Source: Mesorhizobium sp. M2A.F.Ca.ET.046.03.2.1
GTDB lineage: Bacteria > Pseudomonadota > Alphaproteobacteria > Rhizobiales > Rhizobiaceae
NCBI RefSeq assembly: GCF_003952425.1
Contig: NZ_CP034449.1
Location: 1,054,001-1,118,000, forward strand
Length of the DNA: 64,000 nucleotides
Direction of reading: 5' to 3'
Numbering within the stretch: position 1 is the first letter of the stretch; each line of letters opens with the position of its first letter. The notes under the pieces were generated by a model. That model was not told where the DNA came from. It worked only from the letters and a program-made list of their open reading frames with translations, and made no database searches. Positions 26,700-36,053 of the stretch are shown here, piece after piece. A program made the position numbers and the translations under genes.

Positions 26700-27598
26700 G
26701 CTTACGCCTGCCGAGCCTCCGGGGAGTGCAGGCCTTCGAGGCCGTCGGTCGCTCGGGAAGCGTCGCAATCGCGGCGCGTGATCTCGGCCTGACGCCGGGA
26801 GCGGTCAGCCAACACATCGGCAGGCTCGAGGAAGAGGTCGGGGTGGCCCTTTTCGAGAGGAAGGGACGCAGTCTGGCCTTGACGTCGTGGGGGCAAATCT
26901 ACCTTCGCAGCGTGCGTGACGGTTTCGACCACCTGCGTGCGGCAAATGACGTTCTGCAGCGCGCCCGGCTGAAATCCGAGATCGTGATGAGCGCGCCGCC
27001 GTCCCTAGCTATCCGATGGGTGCGCAGATTGCTCGGAGAATGGCAAAACCTAACGCCCGGCGTTAGCGTAAGACTACTTGGCGATGATCACGAACCTGTA
27101 TTCGAGGATGAGCAGGTTGATTTCCGTATCTCCTACGGAACCGCTCGCCTTAAATACGCGCATTTCACCGACTTGTTCGTTGATCGGGTTGCACCGGTGT
27201 GTTCTCCATCATTCTTGGAAGCGCATCCAATTGAAAATCCGGCCGATGTTATGAGGTGGCCTCTCATTGGAATCGAATGGAAGAACCCCTATCAGTCACC
27301 GCCATCGTGGTCCGACTGGGCGATCCGCTTTGGTTTGACGCAACTCGAGCCGTCCTGCGGGATTTCATTCTCACTCTCGAGTACTGCGATCGACGCAGCG
27401 ATTGATGGGGCTGGTCTCGTCTTGGGACAGGCCTCGCTTGTCGCCAGTGAAATTGCGAGTGGGAGGCTAGTGGTGGCGTGTGATTGTTGGATGGCTCTCT
27501 CCGAGCCATATGCATTAGCTTGGAACCCCGCAACGCTAGACCGGCCGCACGGCAGCGAATTTAAGAACTTCGTGGTTCGGGCAACCCGAAAAGTTTAA
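26696..27598 (+). CDS. LysR-family regulator, GcvA-like
   Basis: This 300-residue regulator has the GcvA-type N terminus (LPSLRGVQAFEAVGRSGSVA, ARDLGLTPGAVSQHIGRLEE, FERKGRSLALT) and the GcvA-like substrate domain with GISFSLSSTAIDAAIDGAGLVLGQ. Several homologues in this group regulate beta-lactamase, glycine cleavage or accessory genes; no divergent target is present here. Its GC content is lower than that of the flanking core genes. It lies at the left edge of the decayed integrative element. Confidence 0.88.
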   Translation: MSLRLPSLRGVQAFEAVGRSGSVAIAARDLGLTPGAVSQHIGRLEEEVGVALFERKGRSLALTSWGQIYLRSVRDGFDHLRAANDVLQRARLKSEIVMSAPPSLAIRWVRRLLGEWQNLTPGVSVRLLGDDHEPVFEDEQVDFRISYGTARLKYAHFTDLFVDRVAPVCSPSFLEAHPIENPADVMRWPLIGIEWKNPYQSPPSWSDWAIRFGLTQLEPSCGISFSLSSTAIDAAIDGAGLVLGQASLVASEIASGRLVVACDCWMALSEPYALAWNPATLDRPHGSEFKNFVVRATRKV

Positions 27599-27856
27599 CC
27601 GACAGCCGGAACGGTAATGGTGTGATCATCTGAGGTCCAGGGGGGTTGCCCCGCCTGTCGGCGGTGGCGGCAGCAGATTTGATCGACCTCTGTGGGTCAC
27701 ACACGGACCCGCAGACCATCCCGTTCACACTCCTTGACCGCAGTTGGCCGAAGAGGTCGAGGACGTATCTTTCGATCGTCGCTCGCACAGACTAAATCCT
27801 GATTGCTGCAGGGAAGTTCGCACTTGTGTCGCGCGAAGATGCCAGGGGGCGACCTC

Positions 27857-28108
27857 ATGAAAAGCGACTTCCTCTCCTATCCGCCTCGCGGTCTCTCACG
27901 CGAAGAAGCCGCCCGGTATGTCGGCGTGGGCATTACCAAATTTGACCAAATGGTCGCTGACCACCGCATGCCAAAGCCGAAGAAGGTTGACAGCCGCGTG
28001 ATCTGGGATCGCATTATAAAGCTCGAAGCTGCGTTTTCCGAACTACCTGGAGACGATGACGAGAATATCGTCGACTTCCTGTTGCAAGGGAATCATCGCA
28101 GGGAATAG
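27857..28108 (+). CDS. Excisionase/AlpA-like small DNA-binding protein
   Basis: From ATG 27857 (after AGGGGG) this 83-residue protein contains a MerR/excisionase-like helix-turn-helix: GLSREEAARYVGVGITKFDQMV followed by PKPKKVDSRVIWDRIIKLEAAF. Such proteins usually sit directly upstream of tyrosine recombinases of rhizobial integrative elements, as here (integrase start at 28122). The role would be recombination directionality or regulation of the integrase. Confidence 0.75.
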   Translation: MKSDFLSYPPRGLSREEAARYVGVGITKFDQMVADHRMPKPKKVDSRVIWDRIIKLEAAFSELPGDDDENIVDFLLQGNHRRE

Positions 28109-28121
28109 ACTTATTTCTGCT

Positions 28122-29303
28122 ATGAGCGACAAATATCCCGGCCTCTCGTCCTACACCGATCGCCACGGCAAACTCCGCTGGCGCTATCGGACGAAGGATC
28201 GTGTTGTCAGTCTGCCGGCGCCAAACCAACCCGGTTTCAAGGATGCCTACCAAGCAGCGGTCGCGGGCCGGAAAGTCCCAAAGGCCCCCGTCGTTCAATT
28301 GCCAGGAGCTGCTCTGCCCGGCAGCTGTGGGGTCGATTTCAATCCAGTCTTGCCGCAGCGCGACATAGACCAGCTTGCGTATGCCCACCAGCAGGTGCTT
28401 GGCCTTGTGTGGCGTGGCGATGAAGCGGCCAAGAAGCTCTTCAACATGGATGCGTCGAAGGTTCCTAACCGGCACGTTCCGCCAGATGAGCGGGTGATCT
28501 GGGACCACCCGCAGTTCCAAAAATTCTTCGATCAGCCGCGTGTTTTTGCGCTTGCTGGCCTCGTCTAGCGCCAGCCATTTGACTGAGATCTTCAATCTTT
28601 GAAAGGCGGCTCCAAAGGTCGTCACCGCGGCGGTTGCCGAGCCAAAGTGCCAAACCGTAGCAAGTGCGTGCCGCGGTGCCGAGCTGCCAACGGTTTTCGA
28701 ATTGCGCCATGACCCTCGCGCGACCATGCTTTCCAGCCGGCATAGGCGGGCCGCCATTCGACGGCCGTCGCGGGCCTGCGTTGGGACCAGAGGGTTACCC
28801 GCCGTGTTTTCATCGACGGCGTCGAGCGTCACTTCGATGGATTTGATATCGTTCAGGCCAAGAACAAGGGACGCACTGGCGGCAAGCGACTTTTTGTGCC
28901 GATCACACCAATGCTCTCCGATATCCTGGATGCGGCCGACAGGCGCGGCGAGACCGTCCTAGTCAACGGCTATGGGGAGCCGTTCTCCGCCAAATCGCTG
29001 ACTGGAATGATGGCGCATTGGTGCAAGCTTGCCGGCCTGCCCAAGGGCTTGACGTTGCACGGGCTGAGGAAGTCACTTGGAGTTTATCTGGCGGAAGCCG
29101 AGGCCTCTACCCGGCAGCTCATGGATCGACCATGCGGAGCTTTACTCACGCGAGGCATCGCAGGTTCGGCTGGCGGTACAGGGTATGGATCGAGTCGTAC
29201 GCCTCGTAACGCGCAAGCCGATGCTTGGCGAACCTATTGGCGAACCTCGTGGCGAACCACCATATAAAGCATTGATAAATAACGATAATGGTGGGCCCGG
29301 AGG
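28122..29303 (+). pseudogene. Tyrosine recombinase (integrase) remnant with two internally inverted segments
   Basis: The N terminus is on the plus strand (MSDKYPGLSSYTDRHGKLRW to about 28320). The core-binding part is on the minus strand at about 28310-28620 (ASKRKNTRLIEEFLELRVVP; AKHLLVGIRKLVYVALRQDW). The start of the catalytic part is also on the minus strand at about 28622-28775 (WRPAYAGWKAW; FENRWQLGTAART; LALWLGNRRGD), with a frameshift. The rest is back on the plus strand from 28767 (GLRWDQRVTRRVFIDG; PITPMLSDILDAADRRGE; LHGLRKSLGVYLAEA) and shifts frame again near 29120 (DHAELYSREA). Each inverted piece keeps its original place in the order, so two separate local inversions are needed. 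The gene is dead. Confidence 0.8.
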
Positions 29304-29309
29304 GACTCG
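29289..29309 (-). other. tRNA 3'-end remnant, probable attachment-site half
   Basis: On the minus strand this reads CGAGTCCCTCCGGGCCCACCA, which has the form of a tRNA T-arm 3' strand, acceptor strand and CCA end. No 5' tRNA half is adjacent, so it is not a gene. Tyrosine recombinases of this type integrate at tRNA 3' ends and the decayed integrase reads directly into it, so it is best explained as an att core left at one end of the element. Confidence 0.55.
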
Positions 29310-29671
29310 CCTCAAAGTGGGCAATCATGGCTACGTTAAGATCAGGCTCATGCAAAGCAATTCCGTCTCTAAGCGGGGATTACAGTTGATACCAGCGGCA
29401 TGTAATGTGCTCCGGCTTGCTACCCGCCCAGACAGATTTGGGCATCAAGCTTTACATCATCGAGATGCTTCGGCGCTTGCAGACGAAGCAGCATGAGCAG
29501 ACTGGCCCCCTGGGAGGCACAGCAACCACTCGCGTGCTACGTAGGTTGTGGAACGTTAGACCTGTCCCTTTCACCGGTCTAACCCCGCCCGTGATACGAC
29601 GCCGAGCCCGAAGCTCTTTTCCTATCGAACGCAGTCGTCTTCAATTTCAGCTCGCCACTAAGGAGTAGAAG
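29310..29671. other. Non-coding stretch inside the decayed element
   Basis: No supported gene lies between the tRNA remnant and the AlpA-like gene. A short reading frame at 29405-29668 has no ribosome site, no family features and an unlikely composition. The stretch ends with AAGGAG ahead of the AlpA-like start. Confidence 0.4.
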
Positions 29672-29968
29672 ATGGTCCGATCAAATGAACAAGTACTGCG
29701 CCGTACGATTAGGAGGCATCAACTCCGAGAAATGGTGCCGCTTGCCGACAGCACTATTTATGAAATGGAACAGCGGGGCGAGTTTCCGCGACGCTTCGCT
29801 TTGACCCCAAGATGTGTGGTTTGGGACTTGAGCGAGATTCAAGCATGGCTTGCAGCGCGCCGCTCAAAACCAATTCTGCGCGCTCCCAAACCGGACCTGA
29901 AGCAGCGTCGAACCCGACCGGTCAGAGAGAGGGATCAGGCCCCAGGAGCGGCATCGAAGGCGGGATAA
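29672..29968 (+). CDS. AlpA-family phage/island transcriptional regulator
   Basis: This 98-residue protein has the AlpA helix-turn-helix (LADSTIYEMEQRGEFPRRF) and the wing-like CVVWDLSEIQAWLAAR. AAGGAG lies about 6 bases upstream. AlpA proteins activate excision or integrase genes of P4-like islands; the P4-type integrase is convergent and its 3' end overlaps this gene by 34 bp. The C-terminal tail is basic and may be unstructured. Confidence 0.82.
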   Translation: MVRSNEQVLRRTIRRHQLREMVPLADSTIYEMEQRGEFPRRFALTPRCVVWDLSEIQAWLAARRSKPILRAPKPDLKQRRTRPVRERDQAPGAASKAG

Positions 29969-31180
29969 GCGTCGGGATCCACTTCTTTCCATCGACCCAC
30001 GCGTTCCACGGTATCCGACCACTCCTGCATCATGGGGCGGCGTTGCACTTCATACTCGGCCTTGTTGTAGACGCCCCGAGATGAACGTCCGTCCTCATGC
30101 GCTAGGCACTTCTCGATCCAGTCGCTATTGAAGCCAAGTTCATTCAACAGCGTCGAGCCGGTTTGTCGCAGGTCATGGACCGTGAACGGCTCCAGAGGCA
30201 ACCCTTCGGACTTCGCGCGCTCGACGACAGCGTAAGTGACCCGGTTGAAGGTGGCGCGCGACATCGGGGCATCCGCATCGTAGCGCGACGGAAGAAGGTA
30301 TCTGGAATTTCCCGCACAGGTCTTCAGGGCGATCATTATGTCGAGCGCCTGGCGCGACAGGTACACGTTATGCGCCTTGGAGCGCTTCATCCGTTCCTTC
30401 GGGATCGTCCAGACCGCATTCTCGAAGTCGACCTCATCCCAGACCGCGTCCTGCAGCTCGCTCTTACGCACCATCGTGAGCAGGTAAAGTCGCATTCCCA
30501 GACGGATCGTGGGAAGTGTGGCAACATGCTCGATCTGTTTTAGCATCACGCGAATTTCCGACGGCGAGAGCGAGCGGTCCTTTGGCACGAACGTAGCAAT
30601 CGATGCGGGCCCTACGTCATCGGCTGGGTTGGCCACTTTCTCCCCATGCAGGATCGCAAAGCCGTAAATCTGCTTCAGGATGTCTCGCACGTGGATGGCG
30701 GTCGCCGGAGCACCACGTTCGACGATGCTTCCACAGTGGGCTCTTAGATCGTCCGGAGTGATCTCCGTCAGGAGGCGATTGCGCCAGACCGGAAGAAGCT
30801 CCCGTTCGAAGATGGAGCGTCGCATGGCACGTGTACTGTCTGCCATCGGCGCCGCGGTGAGCCACTTTTCTCCGAACTCGCCAAAACTCTTAGCCTCTTT
30901 CAGGCGGCGTTTCTCGCGCTGCTTCTCAATCGCCGGAGATCGTCCTTCGGCGATAGCGCGCTTCGCGTCGAGACACTTCTCCCGGGCCAGGGCAAGCGAG
31001 ATGCCGTCGCGCCCCATACTTGCCCAGATAGACCGTCTCCCGACGACCGTTGAGCCTGTAATCGAGCCGAAACGAGATCGCCCCACTGGGCATCACCCGG
31101 ACATACATGCCGTCACGGTCAGCAATCTTGTAGATTTTCTCTCTTGATTTCAGTGCCTTAAGGGCGGCATCCGTCAGCAT
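29935..31180 (-). pseudogene. P4-type (IntA-like) integrase with a single frameshift
   Basis: The first part (MLTDAALKALKSREKIYKIA to RRETVYLGKYG) is in one frame from 31180. The rest is in another: GRDGISLALAREKCLDAKRA, then the SAM-like core domain, catalytic R in TMVRKSELQDAVW, HDLRQTG (H-x-x-R), LAHE and the tyrosine in SRGVYNKAEY. The frames meet in a run of four C at 31012-31015 (GGGG in the gene); three G would restore a continuous 414-residue protein. All catalytic residues remain. It lies just outside the 3' end of guaA, a known target of this integrase class. Confidence 0.88.
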
Positions 31181-31194
31181 CCCTATTGCCTCCT

Positions 31195-31309
31195 AAAAAG
31201 TACCGTCAGTACAATTTCGAGACTCCGTGACAGAAAATTTCCTTTTTTCTTCAATGCCTTAAGGCACAAAAAAGTACCGTCATAAGCCTCATCGGCTCTG
31301 ACGGTACTT
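31195..31309. repeat. Direct and inverted copies of AAAGTACCGTCA beside the P4-type integrase
   Basis: AAAAGTACCGTCA occurs at 31196-31208 and again at 31270-31282. An 11-bp inverted copy, TGACGGTACTT, lies at 31299-31309, giving a perfect inverted repeat with a 16-base loop. They sit between the integrase start and guaA. They may be arm-type sites for the integrase or AlpA/Xis protein, or an operator in its promoter. The remaining gap up to 31474 has no gene. Confidence 0.6.
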
Positions 31310-31474
31310 AGAAAAATTCGGGTGGGCAATATGTGGAAGGTCCGTCAAGCGGTCCGTCAAAGCCAATCTCTGCGTACCGATTGTCGCCGATTGCCCCCGA
31401 AAGGATTTATTTTTGTTTTCAGTACGTTACGTCGCAGTTTGGCGTATTTCCGGCGACGTTGGAGTGGGTCTGAA

Positions 31475-33052
31475 TCATTCCCACTCGATGGTGCCTGGCG
31501 GCTTCGAGGTCACGTCGTAGACGACGCGGTTGATGCCCTTGACCTCATTGATGATGCGGGTGGCGGCGGCGCCGAGGAAGTTCATGTCGTAGTGGTAGAA
31601 GTCGGCCGTCATGCCGTCGACCGAGGTCACGGCGCGCAGCGCGCAGACGAATTCATAGGTGCGGCCGTCGCCCATGACGCCGACTGTCTGCACCGGCAGC
31701 AGCACGGCGAAGGCCTGCCAGATGGCGTCGTAGAGGCCGGCCTTGCGGATCTCGTCGAGATAGATGGCGTCGGCCTCGCGCAGGATCTCCAGCTTCTCGC
31801 GGGTGATGCCGCCCGGGCAGCGTATGGCAAGGCCGGGGCCTGGGAAGGGATGGCGGCCGATGAAGCTTTCGGGCAGGCCGAGCTCCTTGCCCAGCGCCCT
31901 CACCTCGTCCTTGAACAGTTCGCGCAGCGGCTCGACCAGCTTCATGTTCATGCGCTCGGGCAGGCCGCCGACATTGTGGTGCGACTTGATCGTCACCGAC
32001 GGGCCGCCCGAGAAGGAAACGCTCTCGATGACATCGGGATAGAGCGTGCCCTGCGCCAGGAAATCGGCGCCGCCGAGCTTCTTCGCCTCTTCCTCGAATA
32101 CCTCGATGAACAGGCGGCCGATGGTCTTGCGCTTCTTCTCCGGATCGGCCTCGCCTTCCAGCGCCGAGATGAAACGGTCTGACGCATCGACCAGGATCAG
32201 CGGCAGGTTGTAGTGCTGGCGGAACATCTCCACTACGCTTTGCGCCTCATACTTGCGCATCAGGCCGTGGTCGACGAGGATGCAGGTCAGTTGATCGCCG
32301 ACCGCCTCGTGGATCAGAAGTGCGGCAACCGAGGAGTCTACGCCGCCCGAAAGCGCGCAGATCACCTTGCCCTTGCCGACCTGCTTGCGGATCGTTTCGA
32401 CCGCGTGCTCGCGATAGGCGCGCATCGTCCAGTCGCCCTCGATGCCGGCGATGTTGTGGACGAAGTTTCTCAAGAGCCTCGCGCCGTCCGGCGTGTGCAC
32501 CACTTCCGGATGGAACATGATGCCGTACATCTTGCGCTCGATATCGCCGAAGATGGCGAAGGGCGAGCTTTCCGACTTGCCGAGCACCTTGAAGCCCGGC
32601 GGCAATTCGATGACCCGGTCGCCATGGCTCATCCACACCTGGTGGCGCTGGCCGGGCGCCCAGAGGCCCTCGAACAGCGGGCTCTCCTTCTCGATCTCGA
32701 CGAAGGCGCGGCCGAATTCGCGGTGATTGGAGCTTTCGGCGACGCCGCCCATCTGCACGCAGAGCGCCATCTGGCCGTAACAGATGCCGAGCACCGGCAC
32801 GCCGGCGTCGAAGACGATCTGCGGCGCGCGCGGGCTGCCGATGTCGGTGGTCGAGGCCGGACCGCCCGACAGGATCACCGCTTTGGGATTGATGCGCTTG
32901 AAGGCCGCTTCGGCCGATTGGAACGGCACGATCTCGGAAAAGACGCCGGCCTCGCGGATGCGGCGGGCGATGAGCTGCGTGAACTGGCTGCCGAAATCGA
33001 TGATCAGGACAGTGTTGGGCAGAACGGTGTCGGGATGATTGGCTGTCGTCAT
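31475..33052 (-). CDS. guaA: GMP synthase (glutamine-hydrolysing)
   Basis: This 525-residue protein is the normal length. The N-terminal class I amidotransferase has [12 protein letters not shown] (nucleophile Cys) and [12 protein letters not shown] (His/Glu). The ATP-pyrophosphatase P-loop is [14 protein letters not shown]. The C-terminal dimerisation domain ends KPPGTIEWE. It converts XMP, glutamine and ATP to GMP. The 3' end (GAGTGGGAATGA on the minus strand) is intact, and a P4-type integrase lies 300 bp away, so guaA is the likely insertion target with its reading frame preserved. Confidence 0.97.
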   Translation of the reverse strand: MTTANHPDTVLPNTVLIIDFGSQFTQLIARRIREAGVFSEIVPFQSAEAAFKRINPKAVILSGGPASTTDIGSPRAPQIVFDAGVPVLGICYGQMALCVQMGGVAESSNHREFGRAFVEIEKESPLFEGLWAPGQRHQVWMSHGDRVIELPPGFKVLGKSESSPFAIFGDIERKMYGIMFHPEVVHTPDGARLLRNFVHNIAGIEGDWTMRAYREHAVETIRKQVGKGKVICALSGGVDSSVAALLIHEAVGDQLTCILVDHGLMRKYEAQSVVEMFRQHYNLPLILVDASDRFISALEGEADPEKKRKTIGRLFIEVFEEEAKKLGGADFLAQGTLYPDVIESVSFSGGPSVTIKSHHNVGGLPERMNMKLVEPLRELFKDEVRALGKELGLPESFIGRHPFPGPGLAIRCPGGITREKLEILREADAIYLDEIRKAGLYDAIWQAFAVLLPVQTVGVMGDGRTYEFVCALRAVTSVDGMTADFYHYDMNFLGAAATRIINEVKGINRVVYDVTSKPPGTIEWE

Positions 33053-33122
33053 GGCGAGCCTTTAGAGAAAGAAACGAGTCGGCGCAATGGGCTCAGCGCT
33101 GCGGCCTTCCGTCCTTTTGCGC

Positions 33123-33755
33123 CTATGCCAGCCGGATCGCGCCGGATTCGATCGCCTGCTCAAGTAGCCCAATGGCCGCGGCGAGCTTCTCGTCGATGAC
33201 GTGCAGATACTCCGTCCAGTCGTTGACGTGCCTGAGATCGGCCGCGCCGTCGGAAATGCCGCGCAGCCCAATCAGCGGCACGCCGAAGAGCTGGCAGGCG
33301 CGCAGGCAGGCGAAGGTCTCCATGTCGACCATGTCGGCATCGATGGCGTCATAAGCGGCGCCGGAGACGATCGCGCCGCCGGTAGAGAGCGAGGCTGTCT
33401 TGATGCCCGGGACGACGAAAGGCAGCGGCACCGTCACCGGCAGGTCGAGGAAAGGCGTCGCCCCCTTCTCGAAGCCAAGCGGCGAAGCGTCCATGTCGCG
33501 ATAGCTCACCGACACGGCCTGGTAGATTTCGGTCTGTTCCAGCTCGCGGCTGCCGGCCGAGCCCAGCGAGACGATCAGGTCCGGGAGCGCTCCTTCGGCC
33601 TTCAACGCCGCGAGTTCGGCGCTCAGCCGCACAGCAGCCTCGACCGGACCGACACCAGTCATCAGCGGCGTGAACAGGTTTTTCAGGTGCGGGCCGTATT
33701 CGGCCTCCACCGCCATCACGAAGAGAACGGATTTTTCCGACATTTCGACGGTCAT
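33123..33755 (-). CDS. 5'-methylthioadenosine/S-adenosylhomocysteine nucleosidase
   Basis: The start at MTVEMSEKSVLFVMAVEAE (33755, GTGGAG upstream) gives 210 residues. Family features are MAVEAEYG (catalytic Glu), GPVEAAVRLSAELAAL, VSLGSAGS, DMVDMETFACLRACQ (substrate Glu) and LRGISDGAADL (catalytic Asp). The enzyme cleaves adenine from methylthioadenosine or S-adenosylhomocysteine in methionine and SAM recycling. It is a little shorter than E. coli MtnN. It follows the thioesterase gene on the minus strand and precedes guaA. Confidence 0.88.
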   Translation of the reverse strand: MTVEMSEKSVLFVMAVEAEYGPHLKNLFTPLMTGVGPVEAAVRLSAELAALKAEGALPDLIVSLGSAGSRELEQTEIYQAVSVSYRDMDASPLGFEKGATPFLDLPVTVPLPFVVPGIKTASLSTGGAIVSGAAYDAIDADMVDMETFACLRACQLFGVPLIGLRGISDGAADLRHVNDWTEYLHVIDEKLAAAIGLLEQAIESGAIRLA

Positions 33756-33879
33756 GGCGGCTCCACCCCTGTTTGTTACCACTACGAAAAGGAAAGCGGC
33801 AACGCCGTCTGCCGGCCCTTTGCTATGGCTCGCTCGAAAGCCCATTTGGGGGCTTTTCGTCCGCTGCGCGGACCGCTTC

Positions 33880-34338
33880 TCATCCCTCGATTCCGTCGCG
33901 GCCGACCACTGTCATCATCGTGCCAGTCATCGTGGCAATCAGCTTGGCCTCGCCGTCGGCGGCAAAAGCGTAGGCCTGGCCGTCGGCGACGATGATGGTG
34001 CGGCCGGGCTTCGTCACGGAGCCGCGGAACAGGAAGCGCTCGCCCCTGCCCGGCGCCAAAAGGTTCACCTTGAACTCGATGGTCAGCACGCCGGAATTTT
34101 CGGGCATCAGCGAAAAGGCCGCGTAGCCGCAGGCCGAGTCCAGCGCGGTGGAAATGACGCCGGCATGCAGGAAACCGTGCTGCTGGGTGAGCGAAGCCGA
34201 GTAAGGCATCTCGATTTCGATGATGCCGGGCGTTACCAGCGTCAGCTCCGCGCCGATGGTGGCCATGGCTTTCTGCCGGGCAAAGGACGTCCTGACGCGT
34301 TCCTCGAAGTCGGGAGCGGGTACGATCTTGGCTGCCAT
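33880..34338 (-). CDS. PaaI-family hotdog-fold thioesterase
   Basis: This 152-residue hotdog protein has the PaaI signature QQHGFLHAGVISTALDSACGYAA, with the Asp of ALDSA as likely catalytic residue, and a C-terminal strand pair (FKVNLLAPGRGERFLFRG). Members hydrolyse acyl- or aryl-CoA esters. It lies between an RsmB-type gene and a nucleosidase gene on the same strand. The substrate is unknown; there are no phenylacetate genes nearby. Confidence 0.87.
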   Translation of the reverse strand: MAAKIVPAPDFEERVRTSFARQKAMATIGAELTLVTPGIIEIEMPYSASLTQQHGFLHAGVISTALDSACGYAAFSLMPENSGVLTIEFKVNLLAPGRGERFLFRGSVTKPGRTIIVADGQAYAFAADGEAKLIATMTGTMMTVVGRDGIEG

Positions 34339-34432
34339 GGTCTCCGCCTCACGTTTTGCTGGCGAAGCTTATTGCAGAGGCAGGCAGCACAGGCAATCTT
34401 TTATGTTGCAGCGCAGCAAAATCGCGCGGCTC

Positions 34433-35722
34433 TCAGGCCCCCCTGCGCAAGGCGTGGAAATAAAACCCGTCGGTGCCACTCAGCGCCGGCGACAGCGAGA
34501 TACCACCGTTGCCGGCAATGCGCGCGGCGCCTTCATGGCCGGGGAAGCGGCCCTCCCAGAGCTGGCGATGATCGACCGGCGCAAAGCCTGCATGGCGTTC
34601 GCGGAACGCCGCGACCTGCTCGCCGTTTTCGGCGTCGAACACCGAGCAGGTGATGTAGACCAGCAGACCGCCCGGCCTGACGAAGGCCTGGGCCGTGTCG
34701 AGGATCGCCTGCTGCTCTGCCTTGCGGGCATCAAGCTGCCGCTCGGTCAGTCGCCATTTGGCGTCCGGGCGGCGACGCCAGGTGCCGCTGCCGGTGCAGG
34801 GCGCGTCGATCAGCACGAGGTCCATATGACCTGAAAGAGGCGCAAGCTCCGCCGGCTTGCTGACGACCTGGATGTTGCGGTTGTGCGAACGGCGGATGCG
34901 CTCGAAGATCGGCGCCAGCCGCACCTTCTCAGCGTCATAGGCGAAGAGCTGGCCTTTGTTGTCCATCTCGGCCGACAGTGCCAGCGTCTTGCCGCCGGCG
35001 CCGGCGCAATAATCTAGCACCTGCATGCCGGGCTCGGCGCCCGCGAGCGCCGCGGCGAGCTGCGAGCCCTCGTCCTGCACTTCGAACCAGCCTTTCTGGA
35101 AAGCGGGCTCGGCCTGCACGTTCGGATGTCTGCCGTCGCCATCGATGGGCGGGATACGGATGCCGTGCGGCGCGATCGCCGCGGGTGCCGCGCCGGTGCC
35201 CTGCAGCTCGGCCAGCACCTTGGCCCGATCGGCCTGGAGTGTGTTGGTCCTGAGGTCCAGCGGCGGACGCCGGGCGAGCGCAGCGCCTTCCTCGACCCAG
35301 GCGTCGCCATAGGCTTGCTCGAGCAAAGGCGCGCACCAGTCCGGGACATCCGCTCGCACGGCATCGGGCGCATCGGCAAGCCTGCGCTCGGCGGCTGCCT
35401 TCAATTCGGCGGCGCTGAGCAGCGGCGGCGCGAACTTGTCACCGTTCAGCGCTTCGTTGAGCGACTGCGCCGTTTGCCCCCACTCCAAGAGAAGCGCGCC
35501 GAAGCCGATGGCGCGCGGCGTGTCCTCGTCGAACAGCCAGCCGGCCGAGCGTTTGCGGCGCAGCGCGTCATAGACGATGTTGCCGATCGCGGCGCGATCG
35601 CCGCCGCCGGCGAAGCGATGCGAGAGGCCCCAGTCGCGCAAAGCGTCGGCCACCGGCCGGTGGCGCCGGCCGATGTCTTCGAGAACGTCTATGGCCGCCG
35701 CCAGCCTTCCGCCCAATCGCAT
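34433..35722 (-). CDS. RsmB/NOP-family class I SAM-dependent rRNA (cytosine-C5) methyltransferase
   Basis: This 429-residue protein has an N-terminal helical NusB-like region and a C-terminal Rossmann methyltransferase. Visible motifs are DYCAGAGGKTLALSAEM (motif I, SAM), DAPCTGSGTWRRRPDAKW (motif IV with Pro-Cys) and YITCSVFDAENGEQ (motif VI with the catalytic Thr-Cys). These are the two cysteines of 5-methylcytosine RNA methyltransferases. It probably modifies 16S rRNA like RsmB, but alphaproteobacteria carry more than one paralogue, so I leave the symbol open. Confidence 0.9.
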   Translation of the reverse strand: MRLGGRLAAAIDVLEDIGRRHRPVADALRDWGLSHRFAGGGDRAAIGNIVYDALRRKRSAGWLFDEDTPRAIGFGALLLEWGQTAQSLNEALNGDKFAPPLLSAAELKAAAERRLADAPDAVRADVPDWCAPLLEQAYGDAWVEEGAALARRPPLDLRTNTLQADRAKVLAELQGTGAAPAAIAPHGIRIPPIDGDGRHPNVQAEPAFQKGWFEVQDEGSQLAAALAGAEPGMQVLDYCAGAGGKTLALSAEMDNKGQLFAYDAEKVRLAPIFERIRRSHNRNIQVVSKPAELAPLSGHMDLVLIDAPCTGSGTWRRRPDAKWRLTERQLDARKAEQQAILDTAQAFVRPGGLLVYITCSVFDAENGEQVAAFRERHAGFAPVDHRQLWEGRFPGHEGAARIAGNGGISLSPALSGTDGFYFHALRRGA

Positions 35723-36053
35723 CCCGTTTTCCGTAGCTCCTGCAAATCGGTTCCAGCCGCTCTTAAAGCCTTTCAGGCCAGGATTGAAACAATTCTATTC
35801 GGCTTGCCGGTGAAACAGGGTTTCAGCGCGACGCAATTTCCCCAAACGGTCTTTCGATCGCAAGCGGCGCTACGGAAAAAACAAGAACAATCAACCAGAA
35901 TATGAAAGATCTCTAATGTACTTACCTGACATACACAAGCAAGCCTGCCGGCTTAATCTCTCAGCTTTCCAAGTGTTTCCGGCAGGAATACTCTTCGCCA
36001 GTGATTCGCGACGCGGGAAACGTGGTTTCGACGGATCCAATGAGGAGAGGGCA
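35723..36053. other. Intergenic region upstream of aqpZ
   Basis: This 330-bp gap lies between the divergent rRNA methyltransferase and aquaporin genes. It is AT-richer than its flanks and must hold both promoters. No conserved RNA or repeat was recognised. TGAGGAGAGG near its right end is the aqpZ ribosome site. Confidence 0.4.

Noticed and set aside
28056..28568. Plus-strand frame of 170 codons as one protein
   Set aside because: Only its residues 23 to about 85 are integrase-like; the rest is the antisense of an inverted integrase block, so it is treated as part of the rearranged pseudogene.
29289..29309. A complete tRNA gene
   Set aside because: Only the 3' end is present; the adjacent sequence cannot form D and anticodon arms.
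29405..29668. Short plus-strand frame before the AlpA gene
   Set aside because: No ribosome site, no family similarity and unconvincing composition.
35916..36053. N-terminal extension of aquaporin
   Set aside because: A 46-residue polar extension has no counterpart in AqpZ; the ATG at 36054 has a strong ribosome site.
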